Source: a bacterium
Lineage (GTDB): Bacteria; AUK180
DNA: 58,355 bases
Direction: 5' to 3'
NCBI GenBank assembly: GCA_023133295.1
Contig: JAGLWT010000066.1
Location: forward strand, 1-58,355
Part shown: positions 45,501-53,693 of the stretch, piece after piece
How the letters are laid out: every line of letters begins with the position of its first letter
How positions within the stretch are numbered: position 1 is the first letter of the stretch
Made by a program: the position numbers and the translations under genes
The notes under the pieces: generated by a model
What the model was told of the DNA's origin: nothing
Database searches by the model: none
The model's input: the letters and a program-made list of their open reading frames with translations, nothing else

Positions 45501-48500
45501 GAAATACCTCTTTGAAAGAGAAGGGGAGGAAAGTAATGTATTGTTCGTAATATTCTTTTTTCTTATTGACTATGGCCACCATTTTTTCGATGATGTCCTT
45601 CGCCTCCATTCCCGAGGAGAGGGAAACGATAAGTTTCAGGTCTTCATAATCTTCCGAATCCTTTAATTTATCAAGAGCCCCTGTCATATCGCCTTCAATG
45701 AAGATAACCCTGCCTTGTAACTGAAGATACATCGGCTCGGGGAGCATTTCTTTTAATGACCCGTCAAATTGTTTCAGAAGATCCCGGTCATAATCCTTGA
45801 GAAGGTCGAAGAGCTCTAAGATCTGTTTCGGGTGAGGAGAAGTTGAGAGGAAGTTCTCTATGCACTGCTTGCCTGGATATTGATTTTCCGTGGCAATATC
45901 CCTGGTAGCGTTCAGGAATTCGATATTGTCGAATTGTATTCCCGAGAGCAGTGTATGTGCTCGCTCCTCAAAGGAGAATTTAGAAAGGGCGATAGCGGAA
46001 TACAGATTGGTATTGTCATTGACGAATGAAGGGTCGATATATCTGAAGTGATAGGTCAGCAATTGATCGTAATCCTCATTGATCCTCATTGCTTCCATGA
46101 CGCTATTGCAATTACCCGGGGATGTGAACTCCAGATAATTCATCTCCATGACCGTCTTATAGGCCTCTTCATATCTTCCGTTGCGCAAGAGGAAGCGCGC
46201 ATTGCACGATCTTGAGTTGGATAATATCGCCTCTATTTCTTTATTGGGCTCCAGAAGGCCCCTTTCATATAAATCGTAGAGGATCTCAGAGTGATGTTCT
46301 GTCAATTTTTTCTTGTCCGCGCCGAGTATCGTCATTTTAGCGAGTTCAGGTATCTTATATTCATACAGGAAGTCAATGAAATAGGGGACCTCATCGATGA
46401 GGAGCTCTTTAGAAACCAATGTCATGATCTTCTTAGAGTCAGTTTTTCTCTTGGCAAGTTCGGTAAAGAGGTCCTTTGAGAACAGGAGTCCCGGTAGCTG
46501 ATCGTTCTTCTTGGCGATCTTCTGACATTCCTTGAAATCCCCCTCCAGGAAGAAATACAGCTGATACATCTTCAAAAAGAGATCTGAGTTCAGATCAGAG
46601 TCCTTTTTCCCTTTTGCCAGCTCATATCTTTCCAATCGGGAGTGTAATGTATGCAGCCCCTTGTCGATCTTGTCCTTCTCAAGGAATTTTTCGCCTAATT
46701 TTTCTTCAGCGTATTTAAGAAAGATCTTGTACCAATAATCCTTCTCATCTCTGATATCCTGATTAGCCAGCATTTCCCAGATCCGGTTGAACCTGTACCT
46801 TTCCTTAAGGTGTACGAATATCTTTTTTGAATAGCTGAGGAAAGGAGTGAAATATGGTCTTGACCAATATTCGTGAAAACTCTTCAATAGGTTCATCGCG
46901 CCCTTTTCCTTGCCGCTTTTGACATAATACATGGCTGTAAGGAAACGAATGGTATCATCTTCTTTGTTAAAGATATGAATGAAAGTATCGATCGAAGAGA
47001 AGGCGTTTTCCTGAAGAAGGATGTGGAAAAGCATAAGGTCTCTGTTCTTCTTGAAATCTATCTTATCCTGTTTTTTGTCGAGAAGGAACTTCAGAAGGAA
47101 TTTGATATCCTCGAATTTGGTGTTAAAGAGCATGTATTCAAGAAAGAAGAAGTACTCGGCATACTTTGCCCCGTACCTCTGATCCTTAATGAGTTCCTGC
47201 AATTCTTCACGGAGTTTCTTGTAATTTCCTGAAGAAATAAGAATTCCGAAATACTTCTCGAAATACTCCTGAGCTCTTTCAGAATCATTTATCCTCAAGG
47301 TCTGGAAAGCGTCAATGGCCTTGTCATAGAGCTGCAATGCGCAGTAGGTTTCAAAAAGAATGGTCACAACATCCAGGTCGTCACTTCTCTGTTGTATAAG
47401 ATTCGCCGCTAATTCAAGGACTTCATCAAAAAGCCCTCTCATGAAGTATATCGAAGTGAGGTATTTCAGATCCTCATAATCCAGATATTCAAAAACCCGC
47501 ATATAAACTTTTAATGCCTCTTTATATTCTTTCTTGCGGTAATGGATCTTGCCCAAAAATCTCTGCGCCTCTTCATTTTCGGCGTTGAATTCCAGAATAT
47601 TCATGAATTCTACCTTCGCGGTCTCGAGGTCCTTGTCCACAGAATAATGCAGTTTCGCCAACGCTATCTGGGTTTGAATAAAATTAGGATCGATCGATAC
47701 CGCCAGTGAATAAGCTTCCTTTGATGATTCTATATCGTCCAGATCGAAGTACAATTGCCCCAAAGCGTTGAAAAGTTCTGGCGCATTGATGTCATCTTTT
47801 TGTTGATTTAGAAAATCCAAAGCTTCCTGGTATTTTCCGTCCTGCTTCAGAATTTCCGCCTTCAGTAGAACGGATTCCAGATTCAATTCAAAACCGAGAG
47901 CTTCGTCGATCTGCATCAAAGCAAGTTCTGAATCTCCCTTTAGATTGTTGATCACGGCCAGCCAGTAGGATATTTCCCAATTTGACTGATAGATATCTTT
48001 GACGAATTTGAGCGCGTTCTTCGCATTGTCAAGGTTAATATTCCTTTCCACGGAAATTTCCGCGTAGAGGAGTATTCCCGGAAGATAGTACTTGTTTATA
48101 TTAAGTGATCGTTCCAGATATTTAAGAGCGAGGGGGAAATTCTTCATCAAATGCATGACCTTGGCCGAGTTCAAATAAGCGTAGAAATTTCCCGAGTCAT
48201 ATATCAAGGCATTATTCAATACATCCTTTGCTTCTTCCAATGAGCCTTTTTCGATCAGTATCTCGCCAACCAGGTTATATATTTCGCTCTTATACGGATT
48301 ATGCGCCAGCACGGTCTTCGCATAGATCAAGGCCTTGTCAATTTTGCCCTTGTCATAGGCCAGTTTCGCGAGTTTTTCCGCGCAGACAGATATTCTGATC
48401 TTCTTTTCATATGCGGCTTCAAGTATCTTTGTAAAGGGTTCTAACTCCAATTCTTCGGAGATCAGATCTATCAGAGAGACCCAGTATTTCTCATTGGAAG

Positions 48501-51500
48501 GGAAGAACTCGACGGCCCTGGAGAAGATCTTGATCCTGAACTGTCCATGCAGTCCGGAGCCTTCTTCATTGAGCTTATTCGCCAGTATCTTGATTATTTC
48601 CGGAGGAGGTTCTCCGTAATCCAGGATCTTGACATAAATACTTATTGCCCGCTCATCATTTCGTCCGAGCTTCCCGTAGATCATTGAAAGCATTTTTAAG
48701 GCATCGAGATTTTCAGGGTCCATTTTCAATACGAGATTGAAGAGCCCCTCGGCATGTTCATCAGCTCTTACATCTTCAAGGTATATGGCGAAAAGCGCGA
48801 AGAGCGCTTCTTTATTCTGCGGGTTATTGTCAATGATCTTTCTCAGTGTATCTTCGGCTTCTTCCTTGAAATCAATATAGGTATAGGCATATGCAAGGTT
48901 AAGAAGGAGTTCCTGATTATTCGGGTCGTCGGTGAGGATCTCTCTGAAGAGGTCAATGGCGGAGTAATATTGCTGCGAGAAGAAAAGCGCCAATGCGTAA
49001 TTCTTCAGTATCTCGGTATCCTTGTATCCAACCGATATGATCCTCTTATAAAAGCCCGATGCTTCGGGGTATTGCCCCAGCTTGAAATGTATATTCGCCG
49101 CGATCTTCTGAGCTTCAATATCATGTTCTCTGAAAAGCAGCAGCTTCTTGACATACTTCAGGGCGGAGTAGGTGTCTCCTATCTCCAGGACACATATGGT
49201 GGCTTTATAAAGGATCAGCGCGTCATTGGGCGACATTTTCAAATACTCACTGTATCCGTGGATGGCTTTCTTAAGGTCCCGTTTTTCATAGAAATAAAAG
49301 TCGCCGTAGAATTCGTAGATATCGGCGTTATTGTCCTTGATCTTGTATTTTGAGACAAAACGCTGCAGGCATTCTTCATTATCCGACAGCTTATTCGAAT
49401 AAAAGAGATTTCTTAACTTATAGCGAAGGATGAATTCGGATTTGTCTGAGTATTTACCGAGGAATTTCTCCAGGACATCAAATTTGGCATAAAATAGCAA
49501 TGTATCCGCTATGAACTTGATATCTTCCACTTCCTTGATGTCGAATTTTATCAGATCGCTTATGACATTGATAAGTTTATTATAATTTCCGTCCTTTGCA
49601 AGGATGCGGGAGTATTGAAGAAGTATCTCCGCGTTCTTGTATCCGATGCCCATGGCAAAAGAAAATACTCTCTCTGCTTTTCTGTCCAATGTGCCTTTAT
49701 TGATATAATGTGACAGGAGCTCGATTACGATGGAGTCGTCCTTGTTCCCGGAGAGAATGAATCTTTCCCAGATTGGATAAGAATCCGATTCGCGGATCTT
49801 GTTCTTCGCCAAGGCGACCGCATAATGGTTGAAAAGTTCTCTCCAGTCATCAAAGAGCTCCATTCCCTTCTTCATGATCGAAAGGAATTTCTTTTCAAAG
49901 ATCGCCTTATCCACAATTAGCTCACATGCTGATCTGAACACCGCAGGATTCTCCTGATTGATCTGAAGGTACCTGAAGTAAAGTTCTAAGGTCTCGATAT
50001 CCTTTTTCTCGTTCTTTACCGCGTGCTGCACCAGTTTTTCGAGATTCCCCTCAAGTTTAACGCCATCTTTAATAAGAGAATTCGCTTTGGAAATAATACC
50101 GCCCGCAAAATCGTCTTTTATCTTGTTATCCATGTAATACTGGGATAGAAGAAGTGTTGCCTTTTGCTTGTCTGATTCAGGGAGTTTCTCATAGATCGCT
50201 TCCATGACAGAGCGTCCTTCTTCATCCATGACATTACGCGAGGAGTAGGCATCGAAAAGAAGCATAAGGAATTTCTGAGAGGCCTTGAACTTCGCAATCA
50301 GCCTTTTGTAGATCTCAAATGAGTCATTGTCGATCTTATGGAGTGAAATGCCCAGTTTTACGAATGCGGAATAAAATATATCTTCTTGCGGCTGAAGGAT
50401 CTTGATAATGTCTTTCAGGGATTCGAAGAAGAACTCATTTTCCGTGATAGTGATCTTTTTCTTCAGGATCGCCCCGGACAATGTATTCAGAAAATTAGAA
50501 TAGGGTTGAGGATCCTTTCTTAAATTGTTGAAAATGCTGATGAAGATCGGTATGTTGCTGTCTGTAATGGATTGATTGTCAAGGTAATAAAGGGCGAGTA
50601 TTCCGAAAAGCCCTTTGGAAGTAAGCCCCATTTGGAACGCCTTCTCATAGATGATTATCGCCAATCGGCTGCGGCGGTTCTCGGAGAGATAGTATTCGGT
50701 AAGGATAGAGATCAACTCAAGGCTATCCGAATTGAATCTCACGAATTTCTCATAGATGAAAAGCGCCTCGGAGTCCTTTCTTCCTAATTTTAAATAGGCC
50801 GAGCCAAGCAGTTTTATGGCCGCTTCGGATTGGGGGAATTCCTCTATATACCTCTGGAGAAATGTCAGATTGTCAATGACTTCGTTGACATCAAAGAGCA
50901 TATTCTCGACAAGTTTCGCGAAGATATCAAAATTATCGGGAAAGAGCCGAAATGCGATCTTCAGGAAATTCTTTTCATCCTCGGTGTATGTTTTCTTCTT
51001 CAGAACAAAGGGGATCAGATATGTTATGGTGTCTTTATTGTCCGGTTCAAAGAGGAAATACTGAAAAATGACATCAAGGGAATTTTCATCTTTGAGCTGC
51101 AGTAAGATGTATTTATTCGCCAGAAGTTTGAAAACGGAGTAAGTAGCGCAGTTCAGCTCGACAGCATGTTCATAAAGGATCTGATTTTCATCTCCCCAAG
51201 CACCCTTGGCAGCAGAGACATCCGAGAGATATCCGACCACGGCCTTTGATTTATTGCCGCTGTCATAAACACCCTGCAGAACCGATAACGCGGGTTTATC
51301 CGTCCTCTCATCCTTTATGATGATACTACAGACGAATCTCGAGAAGTCCTTGTCATCGCTTTTTTGGGAGAAATTCTCGATATATACATCAAGTGCCTGT
51401 TCAGTGGTGATCTTGCCGGAGTAGAAGGTGTCAATAAGGAATTTTCCCAGCCGTTTTTCTCCGTTGGCATAAACCGATGTAATAAGATTGACGTGATTGG

Positions 51501-51921
51501 AAACGAATTCACCGTTGTTATCAAAAAAATCAAATATGGTCTGATGCATTTCGCTTTCGTCGGGGAAACGATCCGCGCCTAATTTCAAAAAGATCAAGGC
51601 GTTGTCGGGATCAGAGGACTCGATAGAGATCCTGTATCCGAGCAGAATAGAATCCAGATGTTCAGTATTGTTGTTCACCGCGAGATTGACACTTGTGAAC
51701 GCGGCTTCGAACTTCTTAAGGTAAAAGGAAGCGAAGGCGTACCAGTAATGGAATATCCCTTCATCCGGAAAATTCTCCAATCCCTGCTGTGATAATGTGA
51801 TAACCCTTGGAAAATTTTTGAGATCCGCGAATATCTGGATCGCATTAAGATAATCGGATTCTCCGGCTACCTTGCTTTGAACTCGGTTCAAATAGATCTG
51901 AAGTTCCTCTTTCTGCCCCAT
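42505..51921 (-). CDS. Giant tetratricopeptide-repeat protein, 3138 aa
   Basis: A single uninterrupted frame of 9.4 kb made almost wholly of TPR-like helical hairpins. Typical units are EALFALFAIYLEDVRADEHA, AEDTLRKIIDNNPQNKEALF, KDFEAYLYIGKIYYSLFDIP and PDSDTAIYYLSLL at the very end. There is no signal peptide or membrane helix, so it should be cytosolic. Large TPR solenoids act as scaffolds for protein complexes; the partners here are unknown. It is the first gene of the operon with VanZ, kinase, regulator and three exported proteins. ATG 51921 has no ribosome-binding site and lies 6 nt after a -10 box, so the mRNA appears leaderless. Confidence 0.9.
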   Translation of the reverse strand: MGQKEELQIYLNRVQSKVAGESDYLNAIQIFADLKNFPRVITLSQQGLENFPDEGIFHYWYAFASFYLKKFEAAFTSVNLAVNNNTEHLDSILLGYRISIESSDPDNALIFLKLGADRFPDESEMHQTIFDFFDNNGEFVSNHVNLITSVYANGEKRLGKFLIDTFYSGKITTEQALDVYIENFSQKSDDKDFSRFVCSIIIKDERTDKPALSVLQGVYDSGNKSKAVVGYLSDVSAAKGAWGDENQILYEHAVELNCATYSVFKLLANKYILLQLKDENSLDVIFQYFLFEPDNKDTITYLIPFVLKKKTYTEDEKNFLKIAFRLFPDNFDIFAKLVENMLFDVNEVIDNLTFLQRYIEEFPQSEAAIKLLGSAYLKLGRKDSEALFIYEKFVRFNSDSLELISILTEYYLSENRRSRLAIIIYEKAFQMGLTSKGLFGILALYYLDNQSITDSNIPIFISIFNNLRKDPQPYSNFLNTLSGAILKKKITITENEFFFESLKDIIKILQPQEDIFYSAFVKLGISLHKIDNDSFEIYKRLIAKFKASQKFLMLLFDAYSSRNVMDEEGRSVMEAIYEKLPESDKQKATLLLSQYYMDNKIKDDFAGGIISKANSLIKDGVKLEGNLEKLVQHAVKNEKKDIETLELYFRYLQINQENPAVFRSACELIVDKAIFEKKFLSIMKKGMELFDDWRELFNHYAVALAKNKIRESDSYPIWERFILSGNKDDSIVIELLSHYINKGTLDRKAERVFSFAMGIGYKNAEILLQYSRILAKDGNYNKLINVISDLIKFDIKEVEDIKFIADTLLFYAKFDVLEKFLGKYSDKSEFILRYKLRNLFYSNKLSDNEECLQRFVSKYKIKDNNADIYEFYGDFYFYEKRDLKKAIHGYSEYLKMSPNDALILYKATICVLEIGDTYSALKYVKKLLLFREHDIEAQKIAANIHFKLGQYPEASGFYKRIISVGYKDTEILKNYALALFFSQQYYSAIDLFREILTDDPNNQELLLNLAYAYTYIDFKEEAEDTLRKIIDNNPQNKEALFALFAIYLEDVRADEHAEGLFNLVLKMDPENLDALKMLSMIYGKLGRNDERAISIYVKILDYGEPPPEIIKILANKLNEEGSGLHGQFRIKIFSRAVEFFPSNEKYWVSLIDLISEELELEPFTKILEAAYEKKIRISVCAEKLAKLAYDKGKIDKALIYAKTVLAHNPYKSEIYNLVGEILIEKGSLEEAKDVLNNALIYDSGNFYAYLNSAKVMHLMKNFPLALKYLERSLNINKYYLPGILLYAEISVERNINLDNAKNALKFVKDIYQSNWEISYWLAVINNLKGDSELALMQIDEALGFELNLESVLLKAEILKQDGKYQEALDFLNQQKDDINAPELFNALGQLYFDLDDIESSKEAYSLAVSIDPNFIQTQIALAKLHYSVDKDLETAKVEFMNILEFNAENEEAQRFLGKIHYRKKEYKEALKVYMRVFEYLDYEDLKYLTSIYFMRGLFDEVLELAANLIQQRSDDLDVVTILFETYCALQLYDKAIDAFQTLRINDSERAQEYFEKYFGILISSGNYKKLREELQELIKDQRYGAKYAEYFFFLEYMLFNTKFEDIKFLLKFLLDKKQDKIDFKKNRDLMLFHILLQENAFSSIDTFIHIFNKEDDTIRFLTAMYYVKSGKEKGAMNLLKSFHEYWSRPYFTPFLSYSKKIFVHLKERYRFNRIWEMLANQDIRDEKDYWYKIFLKYAEEKLGEKFLEKDKIDKGLHTLHSRLERYELAKGKKDSDLNSDLFLKMYQLYFFLEGDFKECQKIAKKNDQLPGLLFSKDLFTELAKRKTDSKKIMTLVSKELLIDEVPYFIDFLYEYKIPELAKMTILGADKKKLTEHHSEILYDLYERGLLEPNKEIEAILSNSRSCNARFLLRNGRYEEAYKTVMEMNYLEFTSPGNCNSVMEAMRINEDYDQLLTYHFRYIDPSFVNDNTNLYSAIALSKFSFEERAHTLLSGIQFDNIEFLNATRDIATENQYPGKQCIENFLSTSPHPKQILELFDLLKDYDRDLLKQFDGSLKEMLPEPMYLQLQGRVIFIEGDMTGALDKLKDSEDYEDLKLIVSLSSGMEAKDIIEKMVAIVNKKKEYYEQYITFLPFSFKEVFLHAARDDLFSLKTQLFELFANLHDLEGKLTVGKELVKFDPTQIYIYKEIFYILRDFKQDYVGSLKILNKMLSLNPKDADLILEKGKLLIQEGREEYALNFLLENKGLSSKILSYIGEINEKRKRPADAIEIYEQLFEATEDLMYYEKVIQLKYSLELYSEILEMNEKDRRKSDLINYYLGMSLFHLKEYKKANEFLSSIKSPKFPHKDDVVVTLGLIFFNLGDFQRSQSFLEKAIKNKKREDIAWAKFAEILYSKKNIQKAEKTLETAIAKGYTDPSIHLLGAEIYFTMNNKQKLVKQLRILSGATLPDTVQNHLRYGIILHKTGKEEKAESEFLRIIENLQPDNPTALKYLIDIYLKQEAYTRCLPLVTRAFKKEPRGNAFTYASVLYAMGRFDEAREIARNINSDTMEVERFKGKLYYELKSYDEALARFNAILEKEPKDFEAYLYIGKIYYSLFDIPKAIEFLKIAENLDENDFEVLKFLGLAYNKMSDTINTIIFLKKALSLNAKDHETIRELAQLYYSKKRYKEAIKEFSRVIAVKFNLPSVHFQMAKAYRYLGDYDNAEIHVNNALEFTPAEEVFIEEKINILQNLERHSDIVTTLQDFSKKASLDAKLVLTMVESLRKLNRFTAALKIAENYKIPEMAANDFKKEKAILLYQLKKYDEALPLLEELHKNSDSDEVFIILCFTLIEMKNTQRLRTLVKNYKGELLKSEYIPYIRGFIEINDGNKEIALNYFYQSITMNKTFVPAYRRLSDIYIQNSNYVMAIDILHKALAYEDTKKNDLYYFLGYSYLQLNDLFNALKYIKEALKWDYLNSAELTAEIYKALGLFGYGLISMKKLWMEERVNSAFAWKSIIYFLFKLNRDRDAVIESFYNLVDIDSDILIIEFAKALLHKDKKPYAAYEVIKDRIDKDKPNIELLYLYLNAVGEVNLDVDISAMINWIKEITDKEQNPKLLEAMGIYYYKKGNYISSSSYLQKAITVNPDSDTAIYYLSLLK

Positions 51922-51927
51922 AAAGAA

Positions 51928-51956
51928 ATTTTATACCATTTTCAACTTTTTTTCAA
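51928..51956 (-). promoter_or_regulatory. Promoter of the giant-TPR/two-component operon (leaderless)
   Basis: On the minus strand TTGAAA (51956-51951) and TAAAAT (51933-51928) are 17 nt apart. The predicted start coincides with the A of ATG 51921, only 6 nt beyond the -10. No Shine-Dalgarno site lies in between. Confidence 0.65.
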
Positions 51957-51966
51957 GTTTTTTTAC

Positions 51967-52244
51967 AGTGTTTTAATCCATAAATACGATGACAATGGTT
52001 GATAGGAGCACAAGTGACAAGAGTACAAGTGACAAGTGGGGAAATGAAGAATTGAAGAGTAATACAAAGAGATTCTTACCTCAAACGATTTTTCGGTTAC
52101 GGGTGTGTTTCCTTTTCCCTTAGATACTTGTGCACTTGTGCACTGCGAAACGTAATCCTTTATTGTATTTTCCCACTTTACACTTCACACCTCACACTTC
52201 ACACTTTCTTTTGCACTTGTCCTCTATTCATGAATCAGAACACT
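51967..52244. mobile_element. 278-bp inverted-repeat element between divergent operons
   Basis: The ends AGTGTTTTAATCCATAAATA (51967-51986) and the inverse of 52225-52244 match at 16 of 20 positions. The inside holds tandem ACAAGTGACA units on the left (about 52009-52037) and, in the opposite sense, CACTTGTGCACT and CACACTTCACACTT units on the right (52129-52218). The left end is copied at 58246-58277 (27 of 32 positions). No ORF with coding character is inside. It fills most of the space between the divergent promoters. Confidence 0.6.
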
Positions 52245-52254
52245 AGAGAATTAT

Positions 52255-52283
52255 TTGACTTTTTGCCCATTATTCTGCATAAT
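52255..52283 (+). promoter_or_regulatory. Promoter of the PII-GAF operon
   Basis: TTGACT (52255-52260) with CATAAT (52278-52283) at 17 nt spacing; TAATAT at 52280-52285 is an alternative -10 at 19 nt. The start would fall about 10 nt before ATG 52300, leaving a very short leader with GGGA as ribosome site. Confidence 0.55.
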
Positions 52284-52299
52284 ATAGCGTGGGAAACAT

Positions 52300-52641
52300 A
52301 TGAAAAAGATTACTGTAATATTCAAGAGGAAGGATGAATTGGAATTATTGGAATTTATTAAAGAAACTAAGATAAAAGGCGCGACCTTCAACGAAGTTAG
52401 GGGGTTCGGCCGTCAATATGGCCATAAAGAGCTCATTTCAGGGAAAGAATTCAAGATAAACCTTCTTCCAAAGATGAAAATGGAGACCCTTGTCCTTGAT
52501 GAAGAAGTTGAGGATATTGTTTTAGAATTGCAGGAATTTCTGCAAACAGGCCGTATGGGCGATGGCAAGATCTGGGTCGAGAATGTTGAAGATGCTGTCA
52601 GGATCAGAACAGGGGAATCAGGAGTGGAAGCGGTAAAATGA
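52300..52641 (+). CDS. PII signalling protein lacking the uridylylation tyrosine
   Basis: A 113-residue GlnB/GlnK-family protein aligning without gaps over the first 60 residues to E. coli GlnB. EVRGFGRQ (Q39) and K58 in LLPKMK, which bind 2-oxoglutarate and ATP in the family, are kept; the B-loop GRMGDGKIWV and RIRTGE are also present. Tyr51 of the T-loop, the site of uridylylation, is Phe (GKEFKINL), and Tyr46 is Ile. So control by UMP addition is not possible, while ligand sensing may persist. No amtB or glnA is adjacent. It overlaps the GAF-protein gene by ATGA, suggesting a non-standard partner. Confidence 0.92.
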   Translation: MKKITVIFKRKDELELLEFIKETKIKGATFNEVRGFGRQYGHKELISGKEFKINLLPKMKMETLVLDEEVEDIVLELQEFLQTGRMGDGKIWVENVEDAVRIRTGESGVEAVK

Positions 52642-53693
52642 AAAATTTCTTCAAGGAACTTTTTAATCTTAATATTAAAGACCTTGAGGAAAGGATCAAT
52701 ACCCGGGAGATCGTCGCCATATTGGAGGAGATCAATTCCCTTCTGCCGAAATCCTTTGAAAATTTCTTGGACACTACATGGGGGATCGCAACGAGTGTCA
52801 TGCATCTTATTCGAGCCGGCAAGGCGGCTATCTATCATTTTGATGATAAGAAAGAGCTTTTTCTGCCTCTGTATACTTTTGGTATTGACAAGAATGAATT
52901 TACCCACTTTACCGAAAGAAATGCAGGCATAAAAAAACTTTTCCAGAAGAATAAGAGATTTCTCATTTCACCGGAGAATATCAAGGATTATCCCGTATTC
53001 AATAAATTGTTTTCAGATTTCAATATCTTTTCCGGTATATTCGAACCCATAATGCTTCAAAATGATGTTATTGCCTATCTTTTCGTCGCGGACAGATTTG
53101 ACGGACAGGATTTTGATGAACATGACCTCCGTCTTTACGAGATCATGATACCATTCTATAAGCTCATACTTCAGAACGCTTTGATGCATCAGAAAGAAAA
53201 GAAGAGGTTAAAAGAACTGGAAGATCTCCGCCGGATAGACCGTCTTCTTCTGCTTAATCTAGAACCCAAAAGGGTTATCGACCTCATCGTCAAGAAGCTC
53301 ATCGAAATATTTAACGCGGAATCCGCAGCGATCCTTCTGGTCAATGAGAAGGAGGACAGTCTCGATATTTTTTCTGCGCACGGAACAAGTGAACAATTCG
53401 TGAAGGCGACCAAAATACCGTTTGGAAGCGGAGTTACCGGCTTGGCGGCAAAAGAGAAAAGAGTAATTCGGATCAATAATGTCAGGGATGACAAGAGATA
53501 CATTTCTGAAGCGGATTCGAAGATGAACTCGGAAATGGCAGCCCCGCTTATTATCGATGCTAAGGTGATCGGTGTTCTCAACCTGGAATCAGTAGAGAAA
53601 TACAAGTTCTCCAGAGATGACGAGGTTTTACTTCAGGATTTCGCATTAAATGCAGCCATCATATTAAAAAGCGTGCTTAAACTGAAAGAGTAA
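52638..53693 (+). CDS. Tandem GAF-domain protein
   Basis: A 351-residue soluble protein. A degenerate GAF-like domain spans about 40-180 (AAIYHFDDKKELFLPLYTF, VIAYLFVADRF). A coiled linker follows (about 185-205), then a canonical GAF domain at 208-348 (AESAAILLVNEKEDSLDIF, IPFGSGVTGLAAKEKRVIRI, APLIIDAKVIGVLNLES). There is no output domain, so it likely signals by protein contact. The ATGA overlap with the PII gene and one-base overlap with the next gene suggest they work together. The ligand is unknown. Confidence 0.85.
   Translation: MKNFFKELFNLNIKDLEERINTREIVAILEEINSLLPKSFENFLDTTWGIATSVMHLIRAGKAAIYHFDDKKELFLPLYTFGIDKNEFTHFTERNAGIKKLFQKNKRFLISPENIKDYPVFNKLFSDFNIFSGIFEPIMLQNDVIAYLFVADRFDGQDFDEHDLRLYEIMIPFYKLILQNALMHQKEKKRLKELEDLRRIDRLLLLNLEPKRVIDLIVKKLIEIFNAESAAILLVNEKEDSLDIFSAHGTSEQFVKATKIPFGSGVTGLAAKEKRVIRINNVRDDKRYISEADSKMNSEMAAPLIIDAKVIGVLNLESVEKYKFSRDDEVLLQDFALNAAIILKSVLKLKE

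Noticed and set aside
52005..52218. CRISPR-like short repeats (ACAAGTGACA, CACACTTCACACTT)
   Set aside because: Units are short, irregular and without uniform spacers, and no cas genes are present; they belong to an inverted-repeat element.
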